Shown here: one piece after another, positions 44,171 through 55,884 of the stretch
How the letters are laid out: the number at the start of each line of letters is the position of its first letter
How positions within the stretch are numbered: the first letter of the stretch is position 1
From: Serripes groenlandicus
Lineage: Eukaryota > Mollusca > Bivalvia > Cardiida > Cardiidae
Assembly: GCA_031761405.1 (NCBI GenBank)
Contig: JASEVX010000008.1
Location: 75,702,744-75,766,743 of the forward strand
Reading direction: 5' to 3'
DNA: 64,000 bases
Translations under genes and position numbers: made by a program
The notes under the pieces: model-generated
What the model was told of the DNA's origin: nothing
Seen by the model: the letters and a program-made list of their open reading frames with translations, nothing else
The model's database searches: none

Positions 44171-46480
44171 TCTCTGATTTACCACATGCGTTGAAAGACT
44201 TATTGTGAGCAACTTGAATGTATACATTATTAATTTGGCTGCCTTTGTCAATAATCCTATAGAATATCACTTTTCTATAATTCTTCCTTCATTATTTCTT
44301 CATCAGATAATATCAAGACTCTGAAGACGTATTCAGCAGTCAACGAATTCAACACTTCCGGTAATCAAAGTGGGGAGACTCAACAGAAAAGTAATTATCG
44401 TGACACGGTACAAATGGCTTCACGTGACGGAGCATGCTTATATATATTTTTTCAAATTCTTTTAATTTACCTTTTCCAACATATAAACATTCATGCATCA
44501 AACGACTTTGTAAACAAACAAATTGGCAAAAATATGAAAATTCTCTGTAAATAATAGTATTTTTTAATAGAGTTGAAAACATTGTGGTTCTACCTTTGTG
44601 AATTTTCCACACAAACGGCGCGAGTACTGGTTAAGTATCCAGGAAGGAGACATCAAAAGTGATTAATATAAGCTTAACGCTTGTTTCGCAATCGATGTAA
44701 AATAAATAAGTTTAAATTAAAATTAAATTAAAATTAAATAAAAATTAAAACATTGTGGCAGAAATAAATTTTGTTCCATATTGGTTAATCTCCTTCTGCC
44801 ATAACGTTTCCAAAAGTCGTCTGCTGCAGAGGCGTCAGAAAGCGTCTGTGTGTAGGAAAGGGTTAAAGCAGCCGACTCTGTAAACATGTCATTGCATTGT
44901 TATGGTCAAGGTATGATGGTGTTCGTTTAGTCTTTATCCCCTTCTTTAACATATAACACATTCGCAGCAGACGACTTTGAAACCATATAGTTAAAACATA
45001 TGGAATATCTTTATAAATGAAACTACACTAAATTTAAAGCCATTACGTAAGTAGTTATAATGAATTCGCCATACCTCGAAATCGAAATGCACCTATACCT
45101 TCAGTTATCGACGTGTTCGAAGGATTCGTTGAGTGATGCTTAATACAGTGAACTTTGAAAACGTGTATAGAGGACCAGAAACGTTTTCCTTCTGGTTGTC
45201 ATGGCAAACCGAGTTATTCGGAAAACTTTGAATGAAGATCACTAAATGATCTTTCCTACCAAGTTTAGTCAAAAACCATGAAGTGGTTTAGGCGGAGATG
45301 TCATTTAAAGAAAGTGTTGAAGACCGACATCAGGTCATTACAATAGCTGAACAAAATATAAAAGAAATCCGATCTTTTACATGTTAGCGCTTTTCTCACA
45401 ATTACTACTATGATTATAATTTAAACAAATAAAAGCCCAAACATTGCTTTTGTACTTTTGGATTTTATTCACTAAGTGTCCTTTCGTAAATAGAGAATAA
45501 CCGTATTTTTGCATAGATATTTTCAACGAAATAGTCTGTGACGTCACCATTTTTGAACCCGGCTCATCGGTATTTGCCATCATTGACACCAACCAGCGAT
45601 GGGAGCATATTTCGTTTGTCTGTCCGTGCATCCGCATCTTTCTCCCGGCAACTGCTGGTCAGAATTCAATGCCACTTTATGGGAAGAGGCCTCAGTACCG
45701 AGATTATATGCGGATATATTTGTTATAATTGTAGGATAATTAAATAATTAGTTAAATTTATGAAGGAAATTTAACCTAATACCAACAACAAACATAATGG
45801 TGAGTTATAATCATAATTGCAATATAACTTACTTATCACAATAACCAAGATAATTACAAATTCGGGCTTTGATATACTTTACTTTATATATTCATAGATA
45901 TTAGAGAAAAATACAATTCTTTCTACAACGCACACATTATCTTGTGAATGAGGATTAAAAGTGGGCCTTTTTTGTCCTGGTCCTTTTCAAGAATTGACCT
46001 TTTCGATCCGATACCGTTTCGTACACCCTGATCCTACTTCCGCAATTGAATGTTCCGTGTTTGAACAAGATGTAGTTACAACATATGTAGTTTTGCTTGA
46101 AACCTACGATATGTTATGCCTGAGAAGAATGTTGTGCGCAGTAAAGGAGTGAGAAAGCCGAGAAAGCCAGATAAATTGCCCACACTGATATAACTACAAT
46201 ATCGTTGAAAACAGTCCTTGAATTACAACCATTCAATCAAACCTTAACCATTTACCTTAGACAACATATCTGTAGTAGACGAGTTTGAAAAACATCCAGG
46301 TAAAGAAATATATATGTGAAGATATATATGCCAAATTATCTTGGAATCTATTATCAGACACGCAGAATCAGAATAGAGGATTTTAAAGTTATGGCATTTT
46401 TCTTCCTTTCTGATGCCGCAGCAATTCAGTATAGAATTTATATATTTAAATAATTTTTAAAAAAGACCCTTAAAGTAATA
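44170..46480. repeat. Mosaic repeat block, copy 3 (no satellite)
   Basis: Landmarks appear in block order: 'ccacatgcgttgaaagacttatt' (44,181), 'cgactttgtaaacaaacaaatt' (44,502), a MITE half at 44,745-44,863, 'accgacatcaggtcatt' (45,323), 'gagattatatgcggatat' (45,700), 'gtgggccttttt' (45,960) and 'gaacaagatgtagttacaac' (46,063). The satellite between the last two landmarks is absent, and the palindrome's left arm is missing too. Confidence 0.78.
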
Positions 46481-47280
46481 TTCCTAGGTGCTACCTATTT
46501 ACGAAAAAAACGCAAGATAATTATAAACAAAAATTAAAGAGCATACTTTGGCCATAAAAAAGGATTTATAAGTAATTGACTAGGCAATAATAATGTTAAT
46601 GTCATGTTTCTTGCATTATCAAAACATATTTGGAATTCGTATTGCTGTTGTCTATTATTTGAACAGAAAATAATAAAGTAAAGACTTTCAGAAAATCAAG
46701 TAATAAGATGATCCTTAATCGATCACCTGCATTATGGTAAAGAAGCAAATAGATCAGCCCTTTTCTGATGCCACCTGGCGACTGCCTTTTTCAACCAGTC
46801 AATATGACTGGAACAAATTATTTAAGGGGTCACATTTCTGCTAAACCCTTTCCCTATTAGAGACGGTTTCTGAGGCCTATGCAACAGACGATTTAGGAAA
46901 AGATTGTCGCCACAAGAACAATTGCTCCTTATGAGAAAGTTATCCTTTTGCCAGAATGTTTGATAAATAATTATACTTTGAATGAGTGTGGCAATAGCTC
47001 ATGTATAGGAATTTGGGGTCTTTCATGTTGATACCCCCTTTTTTTGCGGGAAACAACGTCGCTCCATTGAAGTTACGCCAAGATGAAGTGTAACGGAAAT
47101 GACGTCACGTCCTTCTTTGGCTACGATACAGTCAAAATTTAGGTTCGGGCGTAGAAGGCTAATGCTGTCGGTATTTTTACGAACGGGAAAACATATTTCT
47201 TACAGATTTCCATTTAGTTTTAACTTTTCGTACAAATGTTTATTCCCACATAACACAGCATTTTAATGATCTTAAATATC
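46481..47280. other. Mostly unassigned, one MITE trace
   Basis: A degraded palindromic MITE lies near 46,848-46,965 ('accctttccctattag', 'caacagacgattt', 'aattgctccttatgag'). Nothing else is recognised. Confidence 0.45.
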
Positions 47281-47535
47281 TATTTAAAAAAAAAATGATT
47301 AAAAAGACGACAATAATTTTCAATCCGTGTTTTACCGCTCACTTTATACATACCCAAAATACCGATTTTAAAAAAAATGATTAAAAAGACGACAATAATT
47401 TTCAATCCGTGTTTTTCTGCTCATTTTATACATACCCAAAATACCGATTTAAAAAAAAATGATTAAAAAGACGACAACAATTTTCAATCTGTGTTTTACG
47501 TCTGCCTTTTATACATATCCAAAATGGCGGCCCCC
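47281..47535. repeat. Triplicated about 90 bp unit
   Basis: Three copies of 'aaaatgattaaaaagacgac', 'aataattttcaatccgtgtttt' and 'ttatacatacccaaaataccgatttaaaaa' (pieces) start near 47,290, 47,371 and 47,452. They differ by a few bases and by A-run length. A run of about 24 A follows at about 47,580. Confidence 0.9.
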
Positions 47536-47689
47536 ATGGATTTTTCCAGTTTCATTTCAGAAAGCTTCATGGGTTATTGAAAAAAAAAAAAAAAAAAAAA
47601 AAACATTCTCACACCTGTTAACTATAAGCGAAAAAACCCATTCATGGTTTTTTTTCGTATTAAGTGTGATTGGAATTGGTCAAGTGATT

Positions 47690-48110
47690 TGAAGCTAAAT
47701 GTTAATTTTACCCCGTATCTGATTTCACCTATATACTATAACTTTAAACCAATCATTATTACTTGGAAAAACTATGTAGATGGTCACTGAAGGAACATTT
47801 CTAACAATTTATCTTGAAATCAGACACGTACTTCCAGAGGAATGAATTTTATTTTTTTTGTCATTTTGCCACTTTTCTGATGTATCTTGGCTGCCATGTT
47901 TTTCAACTTATCAATCTTTGTGTAGTGGGTCACACAAGGAGCACCAGGGAATTCAGAGGAAAACACTTTTAAATAGGAGAGGTTTAAAACTATACGTTAA
48001 CGACGGACAGAGAGTGATCAAAATAGTTCTCTTTGAGCCTTTGGCTCAGGGGTTTTTAAACAAGAGGATAAAGATGGCCCTAAATTGATCACCAGAGTGA
48101 TAGTTATTAG
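47690..48110. repeat. Dispersed about 165 bp unit repeat with bivalve-type end motifs
   Basis: This repeats the 37,580-38,000 pattern. It ends with 'aacgacggacagagagtg', 'tttgagcctttggctcagg' (a small hairpin) and a new start 'aacaagaggataaagatggccct', so two element ends are joined here. Confidence 0.65.
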
Positions 48111-48373
48111 AAGCAAATATCTGGGGTTATAATCAAGAATCTGAGTACTAGAGTATTTCATTTTAGATTCCTGCGTAAATACATCAAATTCTCAACCAAA
48201 ATTAACCTGAACAACCCCAGCAGTCGGAATAAGATAGTCAAGTCTCAGTTATAAAAAAAAATGATTTAAATGACATTTGTTTTTTATCAAGATAAAACGC
48301 TTCAATACTAAATAATTCGCTAACTCGTGTATCGGTTTATAATTATCTTATATATAAAATCAATCGTATAGAA

Positions 48374-48446
48374 GTGGCCGCGTAACGTAGCGGTTAGTAT
48401 GTTCGGCCGTGAAGCGGGAGACTAGAGTTCGGGTCCCGCTTTGGGC
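48374..48446 (+). tRNA. tRNA-like sequence, probably degenerate
   Basis: The stretch 'gtggccgcgtaacgtagcgg' resembles a D arm/A box. 'gagttcgggtccc' (48,425-48,437) matches the B box GGTTCRANTCC at most positions, and a run of 11 T at 48,453-48,463 would terminate pol III. The clover-leaf is imperfect. An anticodon loop reading GTG (His-like) would have C instead of U at position 33. The T stem pairs poorly, while gcggg/cccgc pair across it. A tRNA pseudogene or an orphan SINE head is more likely than a working tRNA. Confidence 0.35.
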
Positions 48447-48464
48447 AAAAGCTTTTTTTTTTTA

Positions 48465-49055
48465 TATAAGAAAAATTTAATATTTTTTGTCTTATAAATT
48501 GCCGATATCAGTGGTGCAATTGTCATTTAACACCGCTGCAATAAACTCTTTAAAAATGTTGGGATTTAAAATGAATTCAAAAGCAATGCATTTAAAACTA
48601 TTCACCTATGCGTTGTGAAACACTAAGACATGATTAAATCGTGTGTATGATGTTTTACGTTGCTTTTAACAATATTTCAGTCATTGCACTCTGAAGAAAA
48701 TGTAGATAACACAGGATTTTATTTCTGCTTTGAAAGTAAAATTGGACTCTCAATATAATTATCATTGTTAGTGTTTTTGTGATTTTGATATGAAATGTAT
48801 ATGTGTTAATTGAATTAAAAAAAATACGGCTAAACATCCATTGTAAACCAGGAGGTGTGCTAAGCAGAAACTATCCAGATAGCAGATGCGCATGTGTATG
48901 CCAACTTTTAGTATATCGATAGACCATCATACTGTATGTACAGTATTTTGCTTTACTCATTTATCATTTAATATATGGATATAAAGTGCTAACTAACAAA
49001 GTGCTAGTGTAAACTGTTTAAGTTAGACTTTCGGGATCGGTAAATCCATGTCCAA
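48465..49055. other. No gene; small SINE-tail trace
   Basis: 'gatgttttacgttgcttttaacaatatttcagtcattgc' at about 48,650 is a lone fragment of the SINE tail. The rest is unassigned. Confidence 0.45.
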
Positions 49056-49963
49056 ATGTTATCTTCAGTTAGCCCCTTGCTGTGAGCACTTTCAGTGCTT
49101 TGATTTTAACTCCGCCTGCTGCAGATTTATTGTATGTGGAAAAGGGTAGCACAAAACCAATCAAGGACTAACCCCTTCCCTCATACGACAATTCTGCAGA
49201 CGACTTTGAACATATTTTGTTTAAAAATAGAAAATCTCTATAATTGAATGGATACCTTATTACTTAAAGTGGAAAACATTCTGGCAAAAGGTGAAATTGC
49301 TCGTTTTGAGTAATTTCTTCTTTTGACACTGTTTTCAAAAGACTGTCTGCTGCAGAGGCATCAGAAAGCGTTTATATGAGGGAAAGGGGTAAACAAATAT
49401 TTTATGTCTTATGTTACAATAGGTGAAATAAGAGAGACAACAAATTACACCTGCATTTAATATAAATATGTGACAAAAGCGATATTCTTTTTTGATAAAG
49501 TATTTTCATCTGCTCAATTTAGATTATTCAGGTCAGTTTTGAATTTGTTTACCCTCACCATGCAGAATTAAATATTTGGCGAGCAGAGTATTTCATTAAA
49601 TATTTCCGACAAGTAGAAACATCTGCACCAGATAACTTTTGCAACAAAGGTTTGTTTACTCGGTTTAATAACTACGCTTCAATTTCAAGATTTTTCATAA
49701 TTTTGCCAAGCTGTTTTCAGTCGTCTGTTTCAGATTTGTTGGGACATTAAAGGCTCTAGGAAGATGCTCTCCAGTTATAATACCACAGGGGGCACCATTA
49801 GGAGTATTAGATGCAGGTTCAAAGTAAATATGTTTGACTTTTCTATTTTAATCAATTCAAATAAAAATATTGGAAAAGGAGATGTTCAGAGAAGTGTTGA
49901 CATTTTACACATTCTTTCCTTTCTTCTTCACGAATAGGGGTCAAAAATAGAATATTGAAGTCA

Positions 49964-50157
49964 ACCCTTTCTCACCTACAACTTTAAATATGTCTGCAAA
50001 AACAATTCATAATTCAATCGATTTAAAAACACTGTGGCAAAATAAAAAATAAATGCTCATTACCTCATGATGAGCAATTACTCCTTTTGTCACAATGTTT
50101 TCAAAAGCTGTCTGCTGCAGAGGCTTCAGACAGTGTCTGTTTGTGGGAAAGGATTAA
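49964..50157. mobile_element. Palindromic TTAA MITE copy
   Basis: It has a left end 'tcaaccctttctcaccta', the hairpin 'tgctcattacctcatgatgagcaattactccttttgtcac' (in pieces), 'tgtctgctgcagaggc' and a right end 'gtgggaaaggattaa'. The TTAA on the left is mutated. Confidence 0.72.
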
Positions 50158-50272
50158 AGGAGAATGGCTCCTCAGAAGGATTATGCAGTAGAATAAAATA
50201 GCACGCTTTTCTAATGTAGGTTTGTTCATTACAAAAAAAAACACAACACAAGAGTCAAATAAAAACAAACGT

Positions 50273-50969
50273 AAACAGGAGGGCCGTGATAGCCCTGGAT
50301 CGCTCACTTGATTTTATTTTTGTTAACTTTAGCCATATAAACCCCGCCCCGTGGCGGCCATGCTTTATAACCGATTAGCATGGCTTTCGGGAATCTGATA
50401 GTAGGTTACCTTAGGAACATTTCTACAAAATTATTTGAAAATCGGCCTGACACTTTCAGAGGAGAATGTTTTTAAAGTTTTCATTATAACCATATAATGC
50501 AAAATAGCCCGCGCCCTGGCGACCATATTTTTTTGACCAATCAACATGGCTTGAAGGAATCTGATAAAAGATCACCCAAAAGGAACATTTCTACAAAAGT
50601 ATTTGAAAATCGGTGTGACACTTTCGGAGAAAAATATTTTTTTATAGCCATATAAGGCAAAATAACCCCGACCCCTGGTGGCCATGTTTTTCTACCAATC
50701 AGCATGGCTTGACGGAATCTGATACAGAGTCATCCAAGGAACATTCCTTTAAAATTATTTGAAAATCTGCCAACCAGAATTCTTCATAGATCCCAAACAT
50801 TTGAAGGAATTCTGGTGAAGTCATTGAGAGGATGCTTTCTGTGAAGTTTCATCCCAATTGACCCACTGGTTACTGAGGAGAATAAGTTGACAGACAACGG
50901 ACGACGCACGCCGGACAAAAAAGCATCACATTAACTCACCTTTAGCACTTCGTGCTCAGGTGAGCTAAA
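50273..50969. mobile_element. Dispersed bivalve-type repeat with both ends, unclassified
   Basis: It starts 'aggagggccgtgatagccctggatcgctcactt' and has three to four internal units of about 165 bp ('ccatgtttttctaccaatcagcatggctt'). It then has 'gacggacgacgcacgccggac' and a terminal hairpin: outer arms CTCACCT (50,935-50,941)/AGGTGAG (50,958-50,964) and inner AGCAC/GTGCT. It ends in ctaaaaa. No coding capacity is seen. It is absent at the matching place in D1, so it inserted after duplication or was lost there. Confidence 0.7.
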
Positions 50970-51862
50970 AACATGATTGGTAAAACAAAGCATTAAGAAG
51001 TATAAAGATGGATTATATATGTAAAAATAAAGTCACTACGCCAAAGAATTTAACATGTATCATTAAATCTCTTCCACATGCAGATGCGATTTGAAAACAC
51101 TGCTGTAGAAACTTTTGAAAACTCTGTCAAAAGGTAAAATTGCTCCATATGAGCCTCTGCTGCTACTATTTCAACTCGATTCAAAAGTGATATTATTTTC
51201 ATTTTACCATTTTCCTACTTTCAGACACTTTCCTTAACAATGTTTTCAAAAACACTCGGCTGTTGAGGCATCAAAAAGTGTCTGTATCTGGGAAAATGTT
51301 AAAACTGTTTCTGTGAACGTTTTGGTCAACCTATTTCCACAGGCAGATGCCTTCTGACCCCTATGAAGGAGATGTCTTTGAAATTATTGAGGTATAACGA
51401 GGAACTCCTCAAAATGACCGATTTTCCTGTTTGCCACTATGTTTGCAGCTACATCTTATAATTTAACCATTTTGCCAAGATGTTTCAAAGTTGTGTGCTG
51501 CAGATAAGTTGTATGTGGGAAAGGGTTAAGGAAAAAAGCTGCAGATAAGTTGTATCTTTGAAAGGGTTAAGAACAGATGGCATCAGTAAACTTTGGCAGT
51601 TTGTTATCTGCTCCTCAAGGATTCACATTGGGAATAGATAAAGATGACTTTTTCACAATACCAATACAAAGAAGCACAGAAAAAACAGGCATCCTTTAAG
51701 ATTGAAATAAAAGTTTAAATGTCATGAGGCAACATTAACACAATACAGTAGTAATTTAATTATTAACAAGTCAATCATACACAATTTCAGAATCAAGCAT
51801 CTACAGTGTACATTAACAGTACACTTTACCCTTTCCGACTTGCAGATGCATTTCGACCCATA

Positions 51863-51916
51863 GGAGCGCCCAAAATGACCTTAGTTGTCGACGGGCCTTA
51901 AAACACCATTCATTCA
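51863..51916 (+). mobile_element. 54 bp 3'-end retroposon insertion with 11 bp TSD
   Basis: The insert 'ggagcgcccaaaatgacctt...ccttaaaacacc' ends in (ATTC)n. It is flanked by direct repeats ttcgacccata at 51,852-51,862 and 51,917-51,927. The paralogue at about 39,508-39,535 has one copy of that sequence and no insert. The layout is typical of an extremely 5'-truncated LINE (or SINE) copy. Confidence 0.9.
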
Positions 51917-52325
51917 TTCGACCCATAGGCTGCACTCAACTATTGAAAACAATGTGACAAAAGTATGGCATGATGAGCCATTTCTACATATGCCACATTG
52001 TTTTTAACTCTTTTCAATAGTTATACTTTTGTTTAGAGATATTGATATTTTAACCAAGATGATTTAAAAGTTGTCTGCTGCATATTTGTTGTGTTTGAGA
52101 AAGAGGTAATATACTAGAACAATATCATCGATATTCAGCACTGTATAGCAATGTTTTTTTATTTTAATAACTTTATACTTTCCAAGATAAAAGAATATTT
52201 GAAAACTATTTGGAAAATGGAAACCGTTTTAAATAATTTCTCTTTTTTCAACAATGTTTTCAAATTTAAATTATTCCTGAGACATGGTTTAAAAGTTGGC
52301 CACTAGAAATGTCATCAGGAAACAG

Positions 52326-52516
52326 TTAAACCTTTCCCACATACATCACATATGTAGCACACGACTATGAAAACATTAGGCAAATTTATTGTAAAGCTTA
52401 ATTAATGAAGAGTTAAAATCATGTGGAAAAAGAGAAATTGCTTGTATAAAACCGTCTCTCCTTTTGCCACACTATTTTTAAACGCCGTCTGCTGCGGAGG
52501 CTTGAGAAAGGGTTAA
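52326..52516. mobile_element. Palindromic TTAA MITE, complete copy
   Basis: TTAA lies at 52,326-52,329 and 52,513-52,516 with ends acctttcccaca/gagaaagggt. It is the partner of 39,942-40,133 in D1, so it was present before the duplication. Confidence 0.8.
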
Positions 52517-53123
52517 CACATATATCAATGAATACTATTTTGCTTACTGCATATCTTTGTAGATATGGACCGATAAGCAAATGTAAACAATATTACACAA
52601 ACATATCAAATATGTGGCTAACAAAATGGTACCTCCATATTTCATTAATATACAGCAAAAAATAAATACTGAAAAATAATACTAACAAATTGATACATTA
52701 CTGTATTTCGTGGTATTATACAATTACATACATAGGCGTTACAAAATGTCAAACGCTTACCTTTACCCTCTTAGCAACTTAATTTTGTCATATATATTAG
52801 ATGAGGACTTTTGTAAATATTTTGGCGAGAAGAAAAATTGCTCAGTCTGCAATTGGGAAAAGGTTAATATGAGAATATATCTAGAACAAGCTTGAGAGCT
52901 AAGATTTAAAATTAAATTGATTAATTGGAGTTTAACTCCATTTTTAACCGTATTTCAGAACAACACGTTCACCCAATGGTTTTTTTCCGGGCTTTCTGGC
53001 TTCGGATTTCTACACAAGTCCTTTTGCCCTTTGACATGTTAGCCCATTAGTGGTAACAATGAATTCTGTCACTTTGACATAAGAGTGTTTACCTATTAGA
53101 GGTCACAACAAACTATGTATTAG

Positions 53124-53377
53124 AGCATCCTCGGTACCCAGGCTATTCATAAAATATATGATACCCTGGGCAAATTGGCTAGCGAAACTTCGTAAAGCAT
53201 GCACCACGATTTCCTCCGTATCTACAATGTAATTTTTGTATCACCTGAGGTTTGTGTCAGGCGGCCAATCGAGCGGCTGCATTTCACCTCATAAATTATT
53301 CATGAGTACGAGATCTTTACAGCCAATTTGCCCAGGGTATCATATATTTTATGAATAGCCTGGGTACCGAGGATGCT
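53124..53377. mobile_element. MITE with perfect 57 bp terminal inverted repeats
   Basis: The arms 53,124-53,180 and 53,321-53,377 are exact reverse complements over 57 bp (starting agcatcctcggtacccaggc). They enclose about 140 bp of unique, non-coding sequence. ATTAG flanks both sides (53,119-53,123 and 53,378-53,382). The insertion is in the residual 48 bp satellite of D2 and is absent from D1. Perfect arms imply recent activity. The superfamily is not assigned. Confidence 0.93.
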
Positions 53378-55307
53378 ATTAGAGGTCACAACAAACTATG
53401 TAAATTATCGGAAACTACAACAGAGCTACCAGGCCTGGGCATATCCAGGAGGCATACCAAGGAGAAGCTCGCACAGTAAACATTCTACAGAAGATTAGTT
53501 CATATCACCAATCCGTATATGACGGTCAAACCCTATGTTGAGTCTCCACAACAAAGGGTTTTGTTTAGTCATAAGAGAGATATTGTTGGGAAAATACCAG
53601 TTTACTCCTCCTTATCTAGTCCCCTGATTCTAATAGATTTAAACCCTTTCCTTCATGTAGAACAGTTCAGGTCTTAAAACTCTTTTTTTATGTTCTGTTT
53701 ACTTTTCAACTATGTCCTGACGCAATACATTTTATTCAAAGAAATTTTACCTGATTAACCCTTCGTACTTACAACCAATCTGCTGCGGTCAACTTTGAAA
53801 ACATATTGGGAATGATATAGAACGTCTCTATTATAACAATATAATTAATCTTTAAAACGTTGTGGCAAAAGGAGAACTATAAACATTTATACATTCTAAA
53901 TCCTTCATTGTGTACAGCCACCTTTTGATAACTTGGAAATATTTGTTTCCCTCACATCGTGAGAAAAGGTAAATAGCCTGCCAATATAAACTCATCCTAC
54001 CTTTTTCTATAATGTTCTAAATTTGACAGATAGCATCATGATCATCAATATAAATTGTTTGTTCAGATTCTCATTGTTCATTTTCATTGAAATTTTAAAT
54101 TTTATTTCATGCATTATTGTCATGCAGTCTGATATTTTAAACAAAGACATTTTCTCTCATAGTATTGTTTCTATAAAAATAAATTTAAATCATGCATATG
54201 ATTTCAATCTCTGATTACCACATGCGTTGGAAGACTTATTGTTATCAACTTGAATATATCAATTATTCATCTGGCTGCCTTTGTCAATAATTCTATAGAA
54301 TATCATTTTTCTATAATTCCTTCATTATTTCTTTTAACAAACATCTTCAACAATATAGTAAAAGGAAGGAGAAGTTTTTGATCTTCAATAAGTTTTCATA
54401 CTTAACCCTTTGTCTCTTGCAAAAACAATTGTGGCTTGTAATTCTCAACTTTAACATGACAATAAACGCCATAAAGATCTGTTTAAATGAAGGTTACAAG
54501 ATAATTAGATTACAAGAGAAAGTTGATGCTAAGGAATCAATGACGCCGGAATGATTATGCATCAACCCTTTCCTTTAAAAAGGAAATATTCTGCAGACGA
54601 TGTTATTATTGGAAAAAGGTTGAAATGACCCCATTTGTCACAATGCTTTCAAATGTTGTCCACTGCAGAGGCGTCAAAATATGTCTACATGTGGGAGAGG
54701 GTTAACAAATACAATTTTACATATATTATTGAAGTTGATGAAACGACAAACAACTGCGATGCCTATTAGAAAGTGTGTCTACATGCTTATGTGTATTTTT
54801 TTCAAATGCTTTTATTTTGATTTTTCCAACATACAGCAAACATGCAGCAAACGATTTTGTAAACAAACAAATTGGCAAAAGTATTAAAATTCTCTGTAAG
54901 TAATACTATAATTATCGAATAGAGTTGAAAACATTGTGGTTCTGCCTTTTGGATTTTCTCACAAACGGCGCGAATACTGATTAAGTATCCAGGAAGAAGA
55001 CTTCGAGCGTGATTAATATAAGCTTAAAGCATTTTTCGCATCGATGTAAAATAAATAAGTTTAAATTAAAATTAAAATCAAATCAAAATTAAAATGAGGG
55101 AAATGCCATCAATTATAATAGTTTATCGACTATTTTTGGCAGATCGACCAAACCGCGGAAGCTCAAAACACGTTTTATTATGGAATATCTTTGGCAAAAC
55201 AACATAGCCGCGGACATTTTGGTATAATTTACGAGGTCAAAAGAAGATGGTTTCATGCAAAACGGTTATAACTACATATTGAACAAGATGTAGTTATAAC
55301 CGTTTGC

Positions 55308-55613
55308 GCCGAGCCCCGGTAGCTCAGTCGGTAGCGACGCGGACTGTCAATCGAGGGTTTGTGAGTTAGAATCCCGGCTCGGCCAACTTTCTTTCCGACG
55401 ATTGACAAAAGACATTGCGACACGCGTCATTCGTCTTCCACCGATGGGCTAAGTCTATGTGGAAAAGCAGCCAGTTGCTTGGGAAGATTGTTGTGTGGAA
55501 TACTGGTGTGAGAAAACAAGGAAATGCATGAGTAGGTGAACTGGCCGCCGTGATATTACTGAGAAATTGTTAAAAACGGCGTTAAACCTCAATCAATCAA
55601 TCAATCAATCATC
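55308..55613 (+). mobile_element. tRNA-derived SINE, complete, with TSD
   Basis: This is the best copy in the window. The tRNA-like head has an A box at about 55,320-55,335 and a B box at 55,363-55,375. The body runs 'ctttctttccgacgattgac' to 'ggcgttaaac', then an (AATC)n tail to 55,611. Target duplications aaccgtttgc lie at 55,298-55,307 and 55,614-55,623. The uninterrupted site exists at 23,797-23,810. It is non-coding and transcribed, if at all, by RNA polymerase III. Confidence 0.95.
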
Positions 55614-55691
55614 AACCGTTTGCTTGAAACCTACGATATGTCATGCCTGAGAAGAATGTTGTATGGAGTATAGGAGTGAGAAATCCAGATG

Positions 55692-55884
55692 TCCAACTCC
55701 CGTCCAGTTCACTCGAGTTGATTTAAACACGTACCGTCAAATTTACTCAAGTTGATTCACTTACACACGGTCCCGTCCAATTCACTCGACTTAATTTACT
55801 TACAGACGTTCCATCCAGTTCACTCGAGTTGATTCACTTAAACACGTCCCGCCCAATTAACTCGAGTGGATTCACTTACACACG
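55692..55884. repeat. Minisatellite 'CACTCGAGTTGATT', about 5 units
   Basis: Units of about 38-46 bp carry 'cccgtccaattcactcgagt' and 'tgattcacttacacacgt'. The homologous place at about 26,990-27,030 has one unit. Confidence 0.88.

Larger units (their letters stand above)
49060..54200. repeat. Segmental duplicate D2 (paralogous to 38,360-44,170)
   Basis: Matching points include 49,172 to 38,643, 51,730 to 39,400, 52,326 to 39,942, 52,855 to 40,485, 53,410 to 42,513 and 54,030 to 44,030. D2 has extra insertions (50,273-50,969, 51,863-51,916, 53,124-53,377). D1 has the two expanded satellites. No protein-coding gene is recognised in either copy. Confidence 0.82.

Noticed and set aside
55308..55380. 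Functional tRNA gene
   Set aside because: The tRNA-like head is continuous with the SINE body and (AATC)n tail, bounded by target duplications.
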